Positions 28,193 through 37,980 are shown, counted from the first letter of the stretch. The stretch: 64,000 nt of DNA from Leptospira wolffii serovar Khorat str. Khorat-H2 (GCF_000306115.2 NZ_AKWX02000012.1:124001-188000); one strand, 5' to 3'. Notes: generated by a model not told the origin, from the letters alone. A program made the numbers and translations.

Positions 28193-28519
28193 ATGCAAAG
28201 TGAGTATAAGCAGGGAAGTTGTAGAATTGCTTTGATTTTTATGATTTTTGCTTTTCTGCCAAGTTGCTTTATCGCTCCGACTAACGAAAGGACAGCCTGT
28301 GTCTATGATTTAAAGGAAAAAAGCACACTTGCAGGTAGTTGTAATTTTGCTGCATTTGCTTACGGATACTATTCGAATCCCAACCTCTCCCCCGCTGAGA
28401 AAGAGCAAGCCGGACTTCGATTGAATTTTGAAATATTGGAATGTTTGAAATACCAAGAAAAATTGCAAGATTGCCATAAGGAAATGAATTATTACATTCC
28501 AACTCTCCATCCGGAATGA
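28193..28519 (+). CDS. Small lipoprotein, tandem paralogue 3 (putative immunity protein)
   Basis: The third copy has 108 residues, with lipobox LPSC (Cys25) and the shared FIAPTNERTACVYDLKEK block. Its middle (STLAGSCNFAAFAYGYYSNPNLSPAEKEQAGLRLN) is the most divergent of the set, and it ends in the same NYYIPTLHPE. An in-frame ATG at 28175 is possible. The array ends here: the second copy of the duplicated terminator follows six bases after the stop. Confidence 0.78.
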   Translation: MQSEYKQGSCRIALIFMIFAFLPSCFIAPTNERTACVYDLKEKSTLAGSCNFAAFAYGYYSNPNLSPAEKEQAGLRLNFEILECLKYQEKLQDCHKEMNYYIPTLHPE

Positions 28520-28524
28520 TGTCC

Positions 28525-28571
28525 CAAAAAGGATACGAAGTCGTGCTTTGCTTCGTATCCTTTTTTTTTCG
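28525..28571. terminator. Strong terminator, copy 2 of a duplicated element
   Basis: This repeats the element at 25712-25757 with the same stem and loop and nine rather than eight T. It lies between the third lipoprotein gene (plus) and the stop of the WG-repeat gene (minus), and its A and T tails allow it to serve both. Confidence 0.85.
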
Positions 28572-28572
28572 G

Positions 28573-29865
28573 TTACTTGCAATCGGGAAGAAAACCGTTT
28601 CTATCATAAAGATTCCGGTGTTCTCCCTTCCAGGTGAATATAGAACCGTCTTTGCGGAGGTAGATCCGATTGAATTCCGCGGGGATCACGAAGTTCCCTT
28701 TCGGATCGATGACTCCGAATTTATCTTTCTTTCTAACGACTGCGCGCCGATTTTCAAATGAGTTTAAAGGACTCGGGTTGGAATCCAAATAGGGTTCGGA
28801 ATAATCGAAATCCATCGGAATCACCAGTTCTCCGGTGGTGGAAACGAATCCTACCTTCTTGGATTTTACGACCGCGGCGCGTCCGTTTCTAAAAGGATAT
28901 ACTTTCTCATAAATGGGCGGAACCACTATATCTCCCTTCTCGTTTATGAATCCGTATTCTTTATATTTGTTGTCCTTGTTTAAAATGGAAAGACCGTCGG
29001 AGAAGGGCTCTCGCAGATATTGAGGTAGGTCCAAGCGTTTTCCGGTTTTATCTATAAAGTAGCCTTCATTCTTCCCGTTTATGGTATCCCAAACAAAGAT
29101 CCTACCGTTTTGGAACGGCTTAGGTCGATCGTTAAGATAGCCTCTATGCAAATTATTAAAACGATTCGGGATAACTACTTTACCGTTAGCGTCGATAAAT
29201 CCCCATCCTTTCTGCGTCTTGAATCCCGCGAGTCCCTCGTTGAAATCGGTTACCTCCTCGTAAATCGGTTCTAATAGATATTTTCCCTTTTTGTCGATCA
29301 TTCCATATTTATAATTTAAGTATACGGGAGCGAATCCTTCGTTGAATTTATATCTATAAGAATCCGTATGAGGAGGAGTGTCGAATTGTATAGGAATTAC
29401 TACTCGATTGGCGGAATCGAAGAATCCCCAGTGGTCCCGATAAGTGAAACTGGTCCATCCTTCCGCTGTCGGTCCTAAACTTTCGAACGGCGGTCTTTTA
29501 CCGACCACCTTGCCGATTTTGTCTAGAAATAGATCTTGTCCTTTCCAAACCACGGGAGCTTGACCGTTCAAAAAATCCGCAGCATGATCGTATTTAATTT
29601 CCGCGATCAGATTGCCCTCTTCGTCGATATAACCGTATTTGCCGTTTACATTTACGAAGGCGAATCCATCCAAGAAGAGACCGATATTATCGATTTGCTT
29701 GCCCGGGAGAGGTTCTCTGCAATTCCGATCTACTAGCTTTTTATCGATTAAGAAAAACTTTTGCTCACGAATTTGCCGATTCTCGGAAGGAACTTTTTGG
29801 ATCCCGTCCTGTTCTCCGCAAGAAAGAGTAAGGGATAGTAATAAGTAGATTCGTAGTCGCTTCAT
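28573..29865 (-). CDS. WG-repeat lipoprotein
   Basis: The start chosen is ATG 29865, which gives 430 residues with a lipobox ending LTLSC (Cys16); a longer frame to 30099 has no signal peptide and is rejected. The rest is a series of about nine WG-type beta repeats, such as YGYIDEEGNLIAEIKYD, WGFFDSANRVVIPIQFD, YGMIDKKGKYLLEPIYEE, WGFIDANGKVVIPNRFN and FGVIDPKGNFVIPAEFN. WG-repeat proteins are exported and probably bind ligands or partners; the specific role is unknown. Confidence 0.88.
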   Translation of the reverse strand: MKRLRIYLLLSLTLSCGEQDGIQKVPSENRQIREQKFFLIDKKLVDRNCREPLPGKQIDNIGLFLDGFAFVNVNGKYGYIDEEGNLIAEIKYDHAADFLNGQAPVVWKGQDLFLDKIGKVVGKRPPFESLGPTAEGWTSFTYRDHWGFFDSANRVVIPIQFDTPPHTDSYRYKFNEGFAPVYLNYKYGMIDKKGKYLLEPIYEEVTDFNEGLAGFKTQKGWGFIDANGKVVIPNRFNNLHRGYLNDRPKPFQNGRIFVWDTINGKNEGYFIDKTGKRLDLPQYLREPFSDGLSILNKDNKYKEYGFINEKGDIVVPPIYEKVYPFRNGRAAVVKSKKVGFVSTTGELVIPMDFDYSEPYLDSNPSPLNSFENRRAVVRKKDKFGVIDPKGNFVIPAEFNRIYLRKDGSIFTWKGEHRNLYDRNGFLPDCK

Positions 29866-30080
29866 AAAGATTTTCAATCTCCAGTATGTATAGATGGACC
29901 CGTTCCGAGCGGTTAGAAAATCGTCTCTCTTTGGCAGAATTTTGCGCTTTTTCGCAGTTTCTGTAGGAAAGAGAAGGACGAAATCCTTTCCTTTCCTTAA
30001 TTTGTGCCGGGACGAGGGATAGAACGTTTTCCAGTTACTCCGGAAAAATGATTGCCCTTTTCCCCTCCCATTCTCATTTT

Positions 30081-30106
30081 CGGATGAGTGAGCGCTCACT
30101 CATCCG
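30081..30106. promoter_or_regulatory. 26-bp perfect palindrome, candidate TetR-family operator
   Basis: The core TGAGTGAGCGCTCACTCA, extended by CGGA/TCCG, is a perfect inverted repeat with no spacer. It lies 43 bases upstream of the FGGY kinase start. Its size, symmetry and AGTGA half-sites resemble operators of TetR-family repressors, and a TetR gene follows the kinase. The pairing is inference. Confidence 0.65.
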
Positions 30107-30148
30107 GGGATTAGGATCCGGGAGCCAAATTCGGAGGTAAGAGAATCC

Positions 30149-31753
30149 ATGAAATCCCTGGTATACGTTTTGGCTTACGATATCGGAACGACCGGAACCA
30201 AGACCTGCCTTTTCGAGATAGGCGATAAGCTCACTTTAGTAGAATCCGAATCCCAGGAATACGGTTTGACCTTGGTAGAAGGAGGGGGCGTAGAGCAGGA
30301 CCCCCAGATTTGGTGGAATGCGATGCGGGACACCACACAGGTCGTTCTCAGGAGTAGCGGACTAAATCCTTCCGATATACGCGGTATTTCTTTTTGTTCC
30401 CAAATGCAAGGTCTCGTTCTCGTAGACAAAGACCTGAAACCGATTCGTCCTGCCATGAGTTATATGGACCAAAGAGCCCGCGAAGAGATGAAAAAAGGAA
30501 TAGAGTACGGGATCAAGATCGAAGGTCTAAACGCATTCAAACTACTTCGCTCCTTGCAAATCACAGGTGCGGTCGCCGGCAGCGTTAAAGATCCATTATG
30601 GAAATATAAATGGGTGGAATCCAAGGAACCCGAGAAATTCTCCCGGGTTTATAAATGGTTGGATGTGAAGGATTATCTCACTACGAAATGCACGGGTCGT
30701 CCTACTATGACTCTGGATTCCGCGTTTGCGACCTTTTTATATGATTCTCGTCCGGGCAAAAGCCGTTGGCATAAGGGGCTCTGCAGAATGTTCGGTGTGC
30801 GCATCGAACATCTTCCCGAACTAGTTCAATCCACGGACCTGATCGGAGGACTTGCGAAAGAAGCCGCCGAGGATCTGGGTCTTAGAGAAGGCACCGCAGT
30901 TTTCGGAGGGGGAGGAGACGCATCCCTCATCGGAATCGGAGCCGGAGCCGTAGAAGAAGGAGACACTCATATTTACGCCGGTACTTCCGGTTGGGTCTCC
31001 ACCGTTACCAAAAAAAGAACCGTGGATATCAACGCTCGCATCGCTTCCATCGTGGGAGCGAGACCCGGAATGTACAATTATTTCGGAGAGCAGGAGACTT
31101 CCGGAAAATGTCTGCAATGGGTTAAGGATCACTTGGCTCTGGACGAGATCGGAGTCTATTTAGAAAAGAAGAATGTAACGGAAGGCTCCGAAGCGGTTTA
31201 CGATAGCTTATTCGCGTATTTGTTCGAATCCATAAAAGATACACCCGCGGGTAGCGACGGAGTCATCTTCACACCCTGGTTGCACGGGAACAGATGTCCC
31301 TTCGAGGATCCTTATGCAAAGGGAATCTTCTTCAACATAGGTTTGGATACCGGAAAGCGAAAACTGATCCGCGCGGTGATAGAAGGTATATCTTTTCATA
31401 AGCGTTGGATCCTGGAATTGTCCCAGGCAAAGGTTCCCGCTTCCTCCACCATACGATTCGTAGGAGGAGTGGCTCGCTCTCCTATCATTTGCCAGATACT
31501 TGCGGATATTACCGGAAGAACGATAGAAACGATAGATCATCCACAGAATGCAGGAGCTAGCGGCGCCGCGGCGATTACCGCTTTAGGTTTAGGTAAGATT
31601 CATTCCTTCGAAGAAATCAAAAAATGGATCCCGATAAAAGAAAGATGGATACCGAATCCGGCCAATAAGAAGGTCTACGATCGGAACTTCTCCGTCTTCA
31701 AGCGCTTATATGAAACGAATAAGAGTCATTTTGCGAAGCTGAATATGTCATAA
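30149..31753 (+). CDS. FGGY-family carbohydrate kinase
   Basis: The 534-residue product has the two actin-like ATPase domains of the FGGY family. The phosphate-1 loop is LAYDIGTTGTKTCLF at the N-terminus. SFCSQMQGLVLVDKDLKPIRPAMSYMDQRA is the substrate-side block, and YAGTSGWVSTVTKK and GGVARSPIICQILADITGRTIE are the phosphate-2 and adenosine regions. It most resembles xylulose/glycerol kinases, but the sugar is not determined. GGAGGT lies 12 bases upstream. A palindromic operator candidate precedes it and a TetR gene follows, so the kinase is probably regulated by that repressor. Confidence 0.87.
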   Translation: MKSLVYVLAYDIGTTGTKTCLFEIGDKLTLVESESQEYGLTLVEGGGVEQDPQIWWNAMRDTTQVVLRSSGLNPSDIRGISFCSQMQGLVLVDKDLKPIRPAMSYMDQRAREEMKKGIEYGIKIEGLNAFKLLRSLQITGAVAGSVKDPLWKYKWVESKEPEKFSRVYKWLDVKDYLTTKCTGRPTMTLDSAFATFLYDSRPGKSRWHKGLCRMFGVRIEHLPELVQSTDLIGGLAKEAAEDLGLREGTAVFGGGGDASLIGIGAGAVEEGDTHIYAGTSGWVSTVTKKRTVDINARIASIVGARPGMYNYFGEQETSGKCLQWVKDHLALDEIGVYLEKKNVTEGSEAVYDSLFAYLFESIKDTPAGSDGVIFTPWLHGNRCPFEDPYAKGIFFNIGLDTGKRKLIRAVIEGISFHKRWILELSQAKVPASSTIRFVGGVARSPIICQILADITGRTIETIDHPQNAGASGAAAITALGLGKIHSFEEIKKWIPIKERWIPNPANKKVYDRNFSVFKRLYETNKSHFAKLNMS

Positions 31754-31903
31754 AGGAAAATATAACCGCTGTTATAGCCCATAAGGGAGTCTTTCTTATC
31801 GCAGGTTCCTCATTTCCGTAAGGAAATCCAAAATGGAATTTACGAAAGGAAAAGATTCACATAGAAAAAGTCCCTCCAGGCTCGGCGGAAAGGTGTTTGG
31901 TTG

Positions 31904-32581
31904 ATGAAGAGAGAAGAACAGTCGAATCGAGTGCGAGCAAGGATCTTGGAAGTATCCCGAAGATTATTCGTGAACGAAGGATACGAAAAGGCTACCATAA
32001 GAAGGATCATAGACGAAGCGGATATTACCACGGGTAGTCTCTACCATTTCTTTAAAAATAAGGAAGAGATCCTCCTGGCGATAGCCGGAGAAGTGTTCAC
32101 GGAGGCGGGAGAAATCGCCGAACGTATCGTAGGCGAGATGGATCCTCCCTTGGTGTTCGCTATGGAGGTGGGGATACAATTCTATCTCTGCCAAAAGAAA
32201 TTGTCCATTGCGGAGACCTATTTGGCCGCTTATCGGACCCAGGGCGTCACCGAAATGATCGGAAACAGGGGCGCCAAGCGCAGCCAGGTTTTGTTCGAAA
32301 AATATAATATAGATTTCGATCATCAGGATTATCTGATCCGTACTCTGGCCTTTCGGGGAGTGTTCCAAAGTTTGCTGGAGGAAATGGTTTATTCCGGGCA
32401 GATCGATCGGATTCGGATGATGTCCACCGTTATCGAGTTAGGATTATCCACTTTCGGAGTGCCTAAGGAAGAAGTGGAAATCGCCGTGGAAAAGACCTTT
32501 CGTTTGCTCCGAGAAAGATCCGGCGAAATAGAGGCTTTGGCCGAAGGTTTGATCGATATTTTTGTAAACGGGCACAGATGA
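31904..32581 (+). CDS. TetR/AcrR family transcriptional regulator
   Basis: The ATG at 31904 gives 225 residues. The N-terminal helix-turn-helix is classical: RARILEVSRRLFVNEGYEKATIRRIIDEADITTGSLYHFFKNKEEIL. The C-terminal ligand domain is variable (MGVIELGLSTFGVPKEEVEIAV-like end) and gives no clue to the ligand. It follows the FGGY kinase by 150 bases on the same strand. The 26-bp palindrome ahead of the kinase is a plausible binding site. Confidence 0.9.
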   Translation: MKREEQSNRVRARILEVSRRLFVNEGYEKATIRRIIDEADITTGSLYHFFKNKEEILLAIAGEVFTEAGEIAERIVGEMDPPLVFAMEVGIQFYLCQKKLSIAETYLAAYRTQGVTEMIGNRGAKRSQVLFEKYNIDFDHQDYLIRTLAFRGVFQSLLEEMVYSGQIDRIRMMSTVIELGLSTFGVPKEEVEIAVEKTFRLLRERSGEIEALAEGLIDIFVNGHR

Positions 32582-32590
32582 TTTTCTGGA

Positions 32591-32619
32591 AACTTCTCCG
32601 GATATTCTCCGGAGAAGTT
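32591..32619. terminator. GC-rich hairpin between convergent genes
   Basis: AACTTCTCCGG and CCGGAGAAGTT pair over 11 bases around a seven-base loop, between the TetR gene stop (plus) and the lipoprotein gene stop (minus). A long T run is lacking, so termination would be modest. Confidence 0.5.
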
Positions 32620-32630
32620 CTCACGATCGT

Positions 32631-33209
32631 TTAATACCGATACTTATAGTAAAAGTTTTCCTGCTCTTTCCGGGAGATTTTTTCTAGGTCCAAGCAGTCC
32701 CTAAAAATCGAGGCGAACTCCGACTCTCCTTTTTCGTATTCTATGAATAGATTACAGGAGCAATGCTCCGTTCTTTCCTTTCTCCTAGTAAAGGAGGAGG
32801 GGAGTCGGACCGTTCCGGCTCGGTATACCTGTGGAGCAGGGCTCTTCTGGAGAATACAGGCGCTTGGAACTCTGGGATAGGTGAAGTCCGAGGCGGAGAC
32901 ACTAGTATTAGCAGGCAGACTCTCCACTGCGATTTTAGAAATCCCGTTCTCGCCCTTGAGAGTCCTGCATTGTTCCAGACAACTTTCTCCTTTGGAGGGG
33001 GTGGGAACGGTCGCTTTGATAAAGATCGTATTTGCGAATAAGCTCGCTTTGCAATTGCTCGGAGCGGTTTCGTTCTCCTTGGTCTTAGGACAAGTGGACC
33101 AGCCTTCTAAAAATTCCTTCTTACCATTCTGCACTTTCCTAAGAGGGAGTCGGTCGAACGTTTCGCAGGAAAGGAATATCAGGCAAAGAAAAACGAGTCC
33201 GTATTTCAT
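32631..33209 (-). CDS. Hypothetical lipoprotein
   Basis: The 192-residue product begins MKYGLVFLCLIFLSC, a clear lipobox with Cys15. It contains several further Cys (GWSTCP, SNCKASLF, ESCLEQCRTLKG, CSCNLFIEYEKGE), suggesting disulphides in the periplasm. The segment CLEQCRTLKG is followed by strand-rich sequence. No family is recognised. It lies 51 bases downstream of the acyltransferase fusion gene's stop, on the same strand. Confidence 0.7.
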   Translation of the reverse strand: MKYGLVFLCLIFLSCETFDRLPLRKVQNGKKEFLEGWSTCPKTKENETAPSNCKASLFANTIFIKATVPTPSKGESCLEQCRTLKGENGISKIAVESLPANTSVSASDFTYPRVPSACILQKSPAPQVYRAGTVRLPSSFTRRKERTEHCSCNLFIEYEKGESEFASIFRDCLDLEKISRKEQENFYYKYRY

Positions 33210-33260
33210 GATTCATACTTGTGTCTCGATTCCGAAAGCGATCCTTAAGACCGCCTTATA

Positions 33261-35273
33261 TCAAACCCTTGACAGTCTTTCTTCCATTCCTTCCGCGACC
33301 TTGCGAACGTCCTTCTTGTTGATGACTACTTCGTAAGCCGCATATAAAATCGGAACCTCGTTCGGATCTATCTTCATCAGATTCGGCATAACTTTCAAAC
33401 CATAGAATCCGTTGGACATCTTTTCGGAAGGATGACCGTTTGCGATATCGTAACCCGTTTTTCTGTCCTTGGCGTCCGTTCCGAAACAGGAGAGCATGAA
33501 GTCGGTCAGTCCGGAAAGCCCTTGGAACGTCTCCGGCTTTCCTCCCATCTGCACTCCCACTCTCACCATTTCGTTAAAGAAGCGATTGGAAAGATGGAAA
33601 AGGGAATTGTCCACATTTCCGCCGAGAGTCTGCTCGAAATATCCTTCAACGATTCCCATTACGAGAGCGTAAATCGTTTTGAGAGCTCCTCCTAGTTGCA
33701 CTCCTTTTACGTCCGTAGGAATGATCGCGGGACGAGGGAAAATATAACCGGTGGTCAGAAGCTTTTGAATGCGAGGTATAAGGCTTTCATTTACGGCGGC
33801 GATTTCGAATCCGGAGATCTTTCTTTCCATGATCTGGTCCGGATAAGAAGCTCCCGAAACGACTCCTATACGATCGTCCTCCAGACCCAGCCCGTGTTGC
33901 AGATCGTCCAGGATGAGTCCCGCACTAGTAAAGCCTTTTATAATATTAAAGAATGGTGCCTTATTCTTGGCCAAATAAGGTTGTAAGTCCGGATATACGG
34001 TATGTAATTCCCAAGGATTGGTTCCTTGGATGAACAGTGTGGCATTCTTAAGGTCTTCGGGATCGGATGTGAATGTTAGGTTGGGAGGCAGTTTGTAAAG
34101 GGAATAGGTTTTAATGTCCCTATGTTCCGCGTTGCTCTGGGAGGTGTATTCCTTATCCGGATGGTATACTTGAACGACCACATCCTTATTGGCGATCACT
34201 GTCGCGACTGCGATTCCCATGCTGCTGTTTCCGATAACGATCACCTTCTCTTTAGGTTCTTTAGGAACCTTGATGAGTTTGTTCTGATCCCTGGCGTCCG
34301 CGCTGTAGAGATTTCGATAGATTCCGTGTTGGTGTTTGTTCAGATTTTGTCCTACGAGTAGGGCCAGGTTATCTATTAGGAATTGCTTCTTATCCCCTTG
34401 TTCCGGAAAAGGAAGTTGTTCTACATTCTTAGGGAAACTTGCCATTTCCTTTTTGGTCAGCTCTCCGACTAACACAGGTTTACCGATTGTGAGCTTACCT
34501 GCCACCTGATTGAAAAGAAGGCTGGATGTCGGAAGAATCTTATCCGTTTTTTCCAGAGAGATGGGCAGAATCACCTTATTGGCTACGTAATGGTATACAG
34601 TGTCTACGAACGGCATGAGTCTTCCGTCTCTGGAACGGGTTCCTTCCGGAAATATGGCGGCGATCTTACCTTCGTGCTGCAGCTTTTGGGAATGGCGGAA
34701 GGCTCTCATGTTGATCTTGGTCATAAGATCGGAGAGGCTCGGGTTATCCGCCATGTCTCTCTTGGAGCAGACTAAAAGGGTTCCGAACATGTACAACCCG
34801 AGTCTGGTAAAGTCAGGTTCGTAGGCGAGTCGTCCTGCGATGAATACCAATTGCTCGGCGACTTCTCTTCCTTCGGGAGAAGCGTGGTAGAGAAGATGAA
34901 AAATAGCGGGCGCATCCAGGTGGCTTAGGTGATTGGAGATCAGAGTCACCGGGTATTTGCCGATCAACGGCTTTACCGCGGCCAGATTTTCGATCCCCTC
35001 CACCGTGAAGAATTTCATGATGGGAGATAGGAATTCGATCATGAATTCCCTGGCTTTTTTTTCGGGGGGAGTATAGACTCCCACTCTCTCCAAGGAACCC
35101 GGATCCTTGAACACATCCATCACAGGAGGCATGGGGGTCACGGAACAAAGGTAAAGAAATTTCTGGAGTATCTTTTTGGCTTCGTCTTCGGACATTCCCG
35201 ATCTTTTGAATAAGTGGATATTTTCGAAGAATTCCTTCTGCCATCTTCCGACGGATTGTTCTTTTTCTGCCAT
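33261..35273 (-). CDS. Fused glycerolipid acyltransferase / NAD-dependent glycerol-3-phosphate dehydrogenase
   Basis: The 670-residue product joins two phospholipid-synthesis modules. Residues about 75-320 are a PlsC/PlsB-type acyltransferase with SNHLSHLDAP (His115, Asp120) and FPEGTRSRDGRL. Residues about 335-665 are GpsA-like, with EKVIVIGNSSMGIAVATVI as Rossmann opening, FFNIIKGFTSAG, VVSGASYPDQI, the catalytic Lys in VQLGGALKTIYALVMGI, and GLSGLTDFMLSCFG. The nucleotide motif reads GNSSMG rather than the usual GAGxWG. The combination could channel glycerol-3-phosphate into lysophosphatidate; that is inference. Confidence 0.88.
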   Translation of the reverse strand: MAEKEQSVGRWQKEFFENIHLFKRSGMSEDEAKKILQKFLYLCSVTPMPPVMDVFKDPGSLERVGVYTPPEKKAREFMIEFLSPIMKFFTVEGIENLAAVKPLIGKYPVTLISNHLSHLDAPAIFHLLYHASPEGREVAEQLVFIAGRLAYEPDFTRLGLYMFGTLLVCSKRDMADNPSLSDLMTKINMRAFRHSQKLQHEGKIAAIFPEGTRSRDGRLMPFVDTVYHYVANKVILPISLEKTDKILPTSSLLFNQVAGKLTIGKPVLVGELTKKEMASFPKNVEQLPFPEQGDKKQFLIDNLALLVGQNLNKHQHGIYRNLYSADARDQNKLIKVPKEPKEKVIVIGNSSMGIAVATVIANKDVVVQVYHPDKEYTSQSNAEHRDIKTYSLYKLPPNLTFTSDPEDLKNATLFIQGTNPWELHTVYPDLQPYLAKNKAPFFNIIKGFTSAGLILDDLQHGLGLEDDRIGVVSGASYPDQIMERKISGFEIAAVNESLIPRIQKLLTTGYIFPRPAIIPTDVKGVQLGGALKTIYALVMGIVEGYFEQTLGGNVDNSLFHLSNRFFNEMVRVGVQMGGKPETFQGLSGLTDFMLSCFGTDAKDRKTGYDIANGHPSEKMSNGFYGLKVMPNLMKIDPNEVPILYAAYEVVINKKDVRKVAEGMEERLSRV

Positions 35274-35469
35274 GGTACGTCTCTGTTTTAGATCTAGCGG
35301 TGTTAGTTCCGAATGGATAGGGATCGAACGAAAAGGTTCGAATTATGCGATTTCCGGAGAATACTTTCTATCCTTGGAAGGCTTATTGTCATTCTATTTT
35401 TTGGGAAAAACGGTTTGAATTCTACCCTAGCCAAAACGAACTGTTCTTTGGGGCTTTCGAAAACAACAG

Positions 35470-36483
35470 ATGTCACATAATCCTCCCGAGTTTAGCGAGA
35501 AGAAATGGATTCCGGACGGTTTTCATTTTCTCGGTCCGAATGAAAGTTCGGAAAGGCGGAAGCTTCTCGACTCCCTTAGCGGGGATTTTCGAAAATTCGG
35601 ATATTCGGAAGTATTTCTACCTTCCTTCGATTATTCTTCCTCCTTTTTACTTACCGTTGCCAACGAGGACTCAGGTTCTCTCTATCGATTCAGAGATTCC
35701 GACGGAAACGAGATCTCGCCTAGCGCCGATTTAACCGTGCAAGCGGTCAAAGGTATGGCCGGTTTTGCGCACCGCAAAGAAAACCAACGTATTTTTTATC
35801 AGGGAAAAATTTTCCGAGACTACGGTAGGAAGAGCGGAACCAGAAAAGAGATCCTACAATTGGGCGCGGAGAATCTAGGCGGCTCCGGAACGAAGGCGAT
35901 CCTTGGAATCTTAGGTGAGGTCTCCGAAATATTCTCCTCTTTGTCTTTGGATTCTACTCTTACAATCGTATTGGGAAATGTGAACTTGTTCCATTCTCTT
36001 ATGGAGTCCTTAGGTCTCTCCCAAGCGGAGAAGCGCCAACTATCTTTTCTCTTATACAGAAAGAATCTACCCGAGATTCGAAGATTTTTAGAAAGCCGTA
36101 ATGGTCTGGAAATCTTCCCCGTTTTGGAAGCCCTTTGCTTAGGTTTTTCCTCCGACGAGGATTTGGGATCCAGATTCGCAAGTCTTGGACTCTCGGATTC
36201 TTTCCGGACCGTTTTACGGGAGACGGGAGAGATTTTGAATTCTCTCCCCAAAAGGAATTCGGTGGAATTCTGCGCGGATTACACTCTGATTCCGGATCTG
36301 GAGTATTATACTGGCTTCGTTTTCCAAGGATATGTTTCCGGAAATTCCGAACCGGTTCTGACCGGAGGAGCTTACGACCATCTCTACGAGAGATTCTCCG
36401 GCTTGCAAAAAGACGCCTGTGGATTTGCGATCAATGTAGACGTCCTAGAGACAGTCTTAAAAACGGATTTAGATGCCGGATGA
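35470..36483 (+). CDS. hisZ: ATP phosphoribosyltransferase regulatory subunit HisZ
   Basis: The 337-residue product is a class II synthetase-like protein without an anticodon domain, as in HisZ: IPDGFHFLGPNESSERRKL at the start, FGYSEVFLPSFDYSS, YRFRDSDGNEISPSADLTVQAVKGMA, RIFYQGKIFRDYGRKSGTRKEILQLGAENLG, and the closing YYTGFVFQGYVSG...LTGGAYDHLYERF. HisZ activates the short form of HisG, the first enzyme of histidine synthesis. No his gene is adjacent; purA follows after 103 bases, and both pathways meet at the purine intermediate AICAR. Confidence 0.9.
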   Translation: MSHNPPEFSEKKWIPDGFHFLGPNESSERRKLLDSLSGDFRKFGYSEVFLPSFDYSSSFLLTVANEDSGSLYRFRDSDGNEISPSADLTVQAVKGMAGFAHRKENQRIFYQGKIFRDYGRKSGTRKEILQLGAENLGGSGTKAILGILGEVSEIFSSLSLDSTLTIVLGNVNLFHSLMESLGLSQAEKRQLSFLLYRKNLPEIRRFLESRNGLEIFPVLEALCLGFSSDEDLGSRFASLGLSDSFRTVLRETGEILNSLPKRNSVEFCADYTLIPDLEYYTGFVFQGYVSGNSEPVLTGGAYDHLYERFSGLQKDACGFAINVDVLETVLKTDLDAG

Positions 36484-36574
36484 GAAGATTCTTCTTAGAA
36501 TTCTCCCATGGAAGCCGGAAAGGCAAAAAGCGAATTCACCCTATAAACGATATCATACCAAAGATAGAAACTAA

Positions 36575-37861
<1,287 letters not shown>

Positions 37862-37939
37862 GTTCGGAAGCCTAACCCCCTTCGGATAGTTTTTCGAAAT
37901 ATTCTTTGCGGAAAGGGCGAAAAACTCTCTGAAATTCGT

Positions 37940-37967
37940 TTGACCGGGGAGGTTCGAAAAATATCGT
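37940..37967 (+). promoter_or_regulatory. Candidate promoter of tRNA-Lys
   Basis: TTGACC (37940-37945) and TATCGT (37962-37967) are separated by 16 bases, and the tRNA begins 13 bases further on. The -35 and spacing match those before tRNA-Tyr in this window. Confidence 0.5.
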
Positions 37968-37980
37968 GTTCTTACGGTTC

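Larger units (their letters stand above)
27454..28519 (+). repeat. Tandem gene-sized repeats (three units of about 345-366 bp)
   Basis: Three direct repeats start at 27454, 27820 and 28177, each opening with GCGAGTGAT(A/C)GACATTATGC. Each unit contains the last codons of the SpvB-domain gene (ASDRHYAK-stop) overlapping the start of a small lipoprotein gene. In units 2 and 3 these codons form a 15-residue frame (MIGFSVNASDRHYAK, exact wording read in unit 2) that begins at the previous stop codon (ATGA). Ends are highly conserved and the middle of each lipoprotein gene is divergent, so the copies have been evolving apart. Confidence 0.85.

Noticed and set aside
28281..28607. Minus-strand frames of 90-108 residues across the third lipoprotein gene.
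   Set aside because: They run antisense through the conserved tandem genes and the terminator hairpin, with no family resemblance.
29866..30099. N-terminal extension of the WG-repeat protein.
   Set aside because: The extension is basic and has no signal peptide, whereas the ATG at 29865 gives a clear lipobox.
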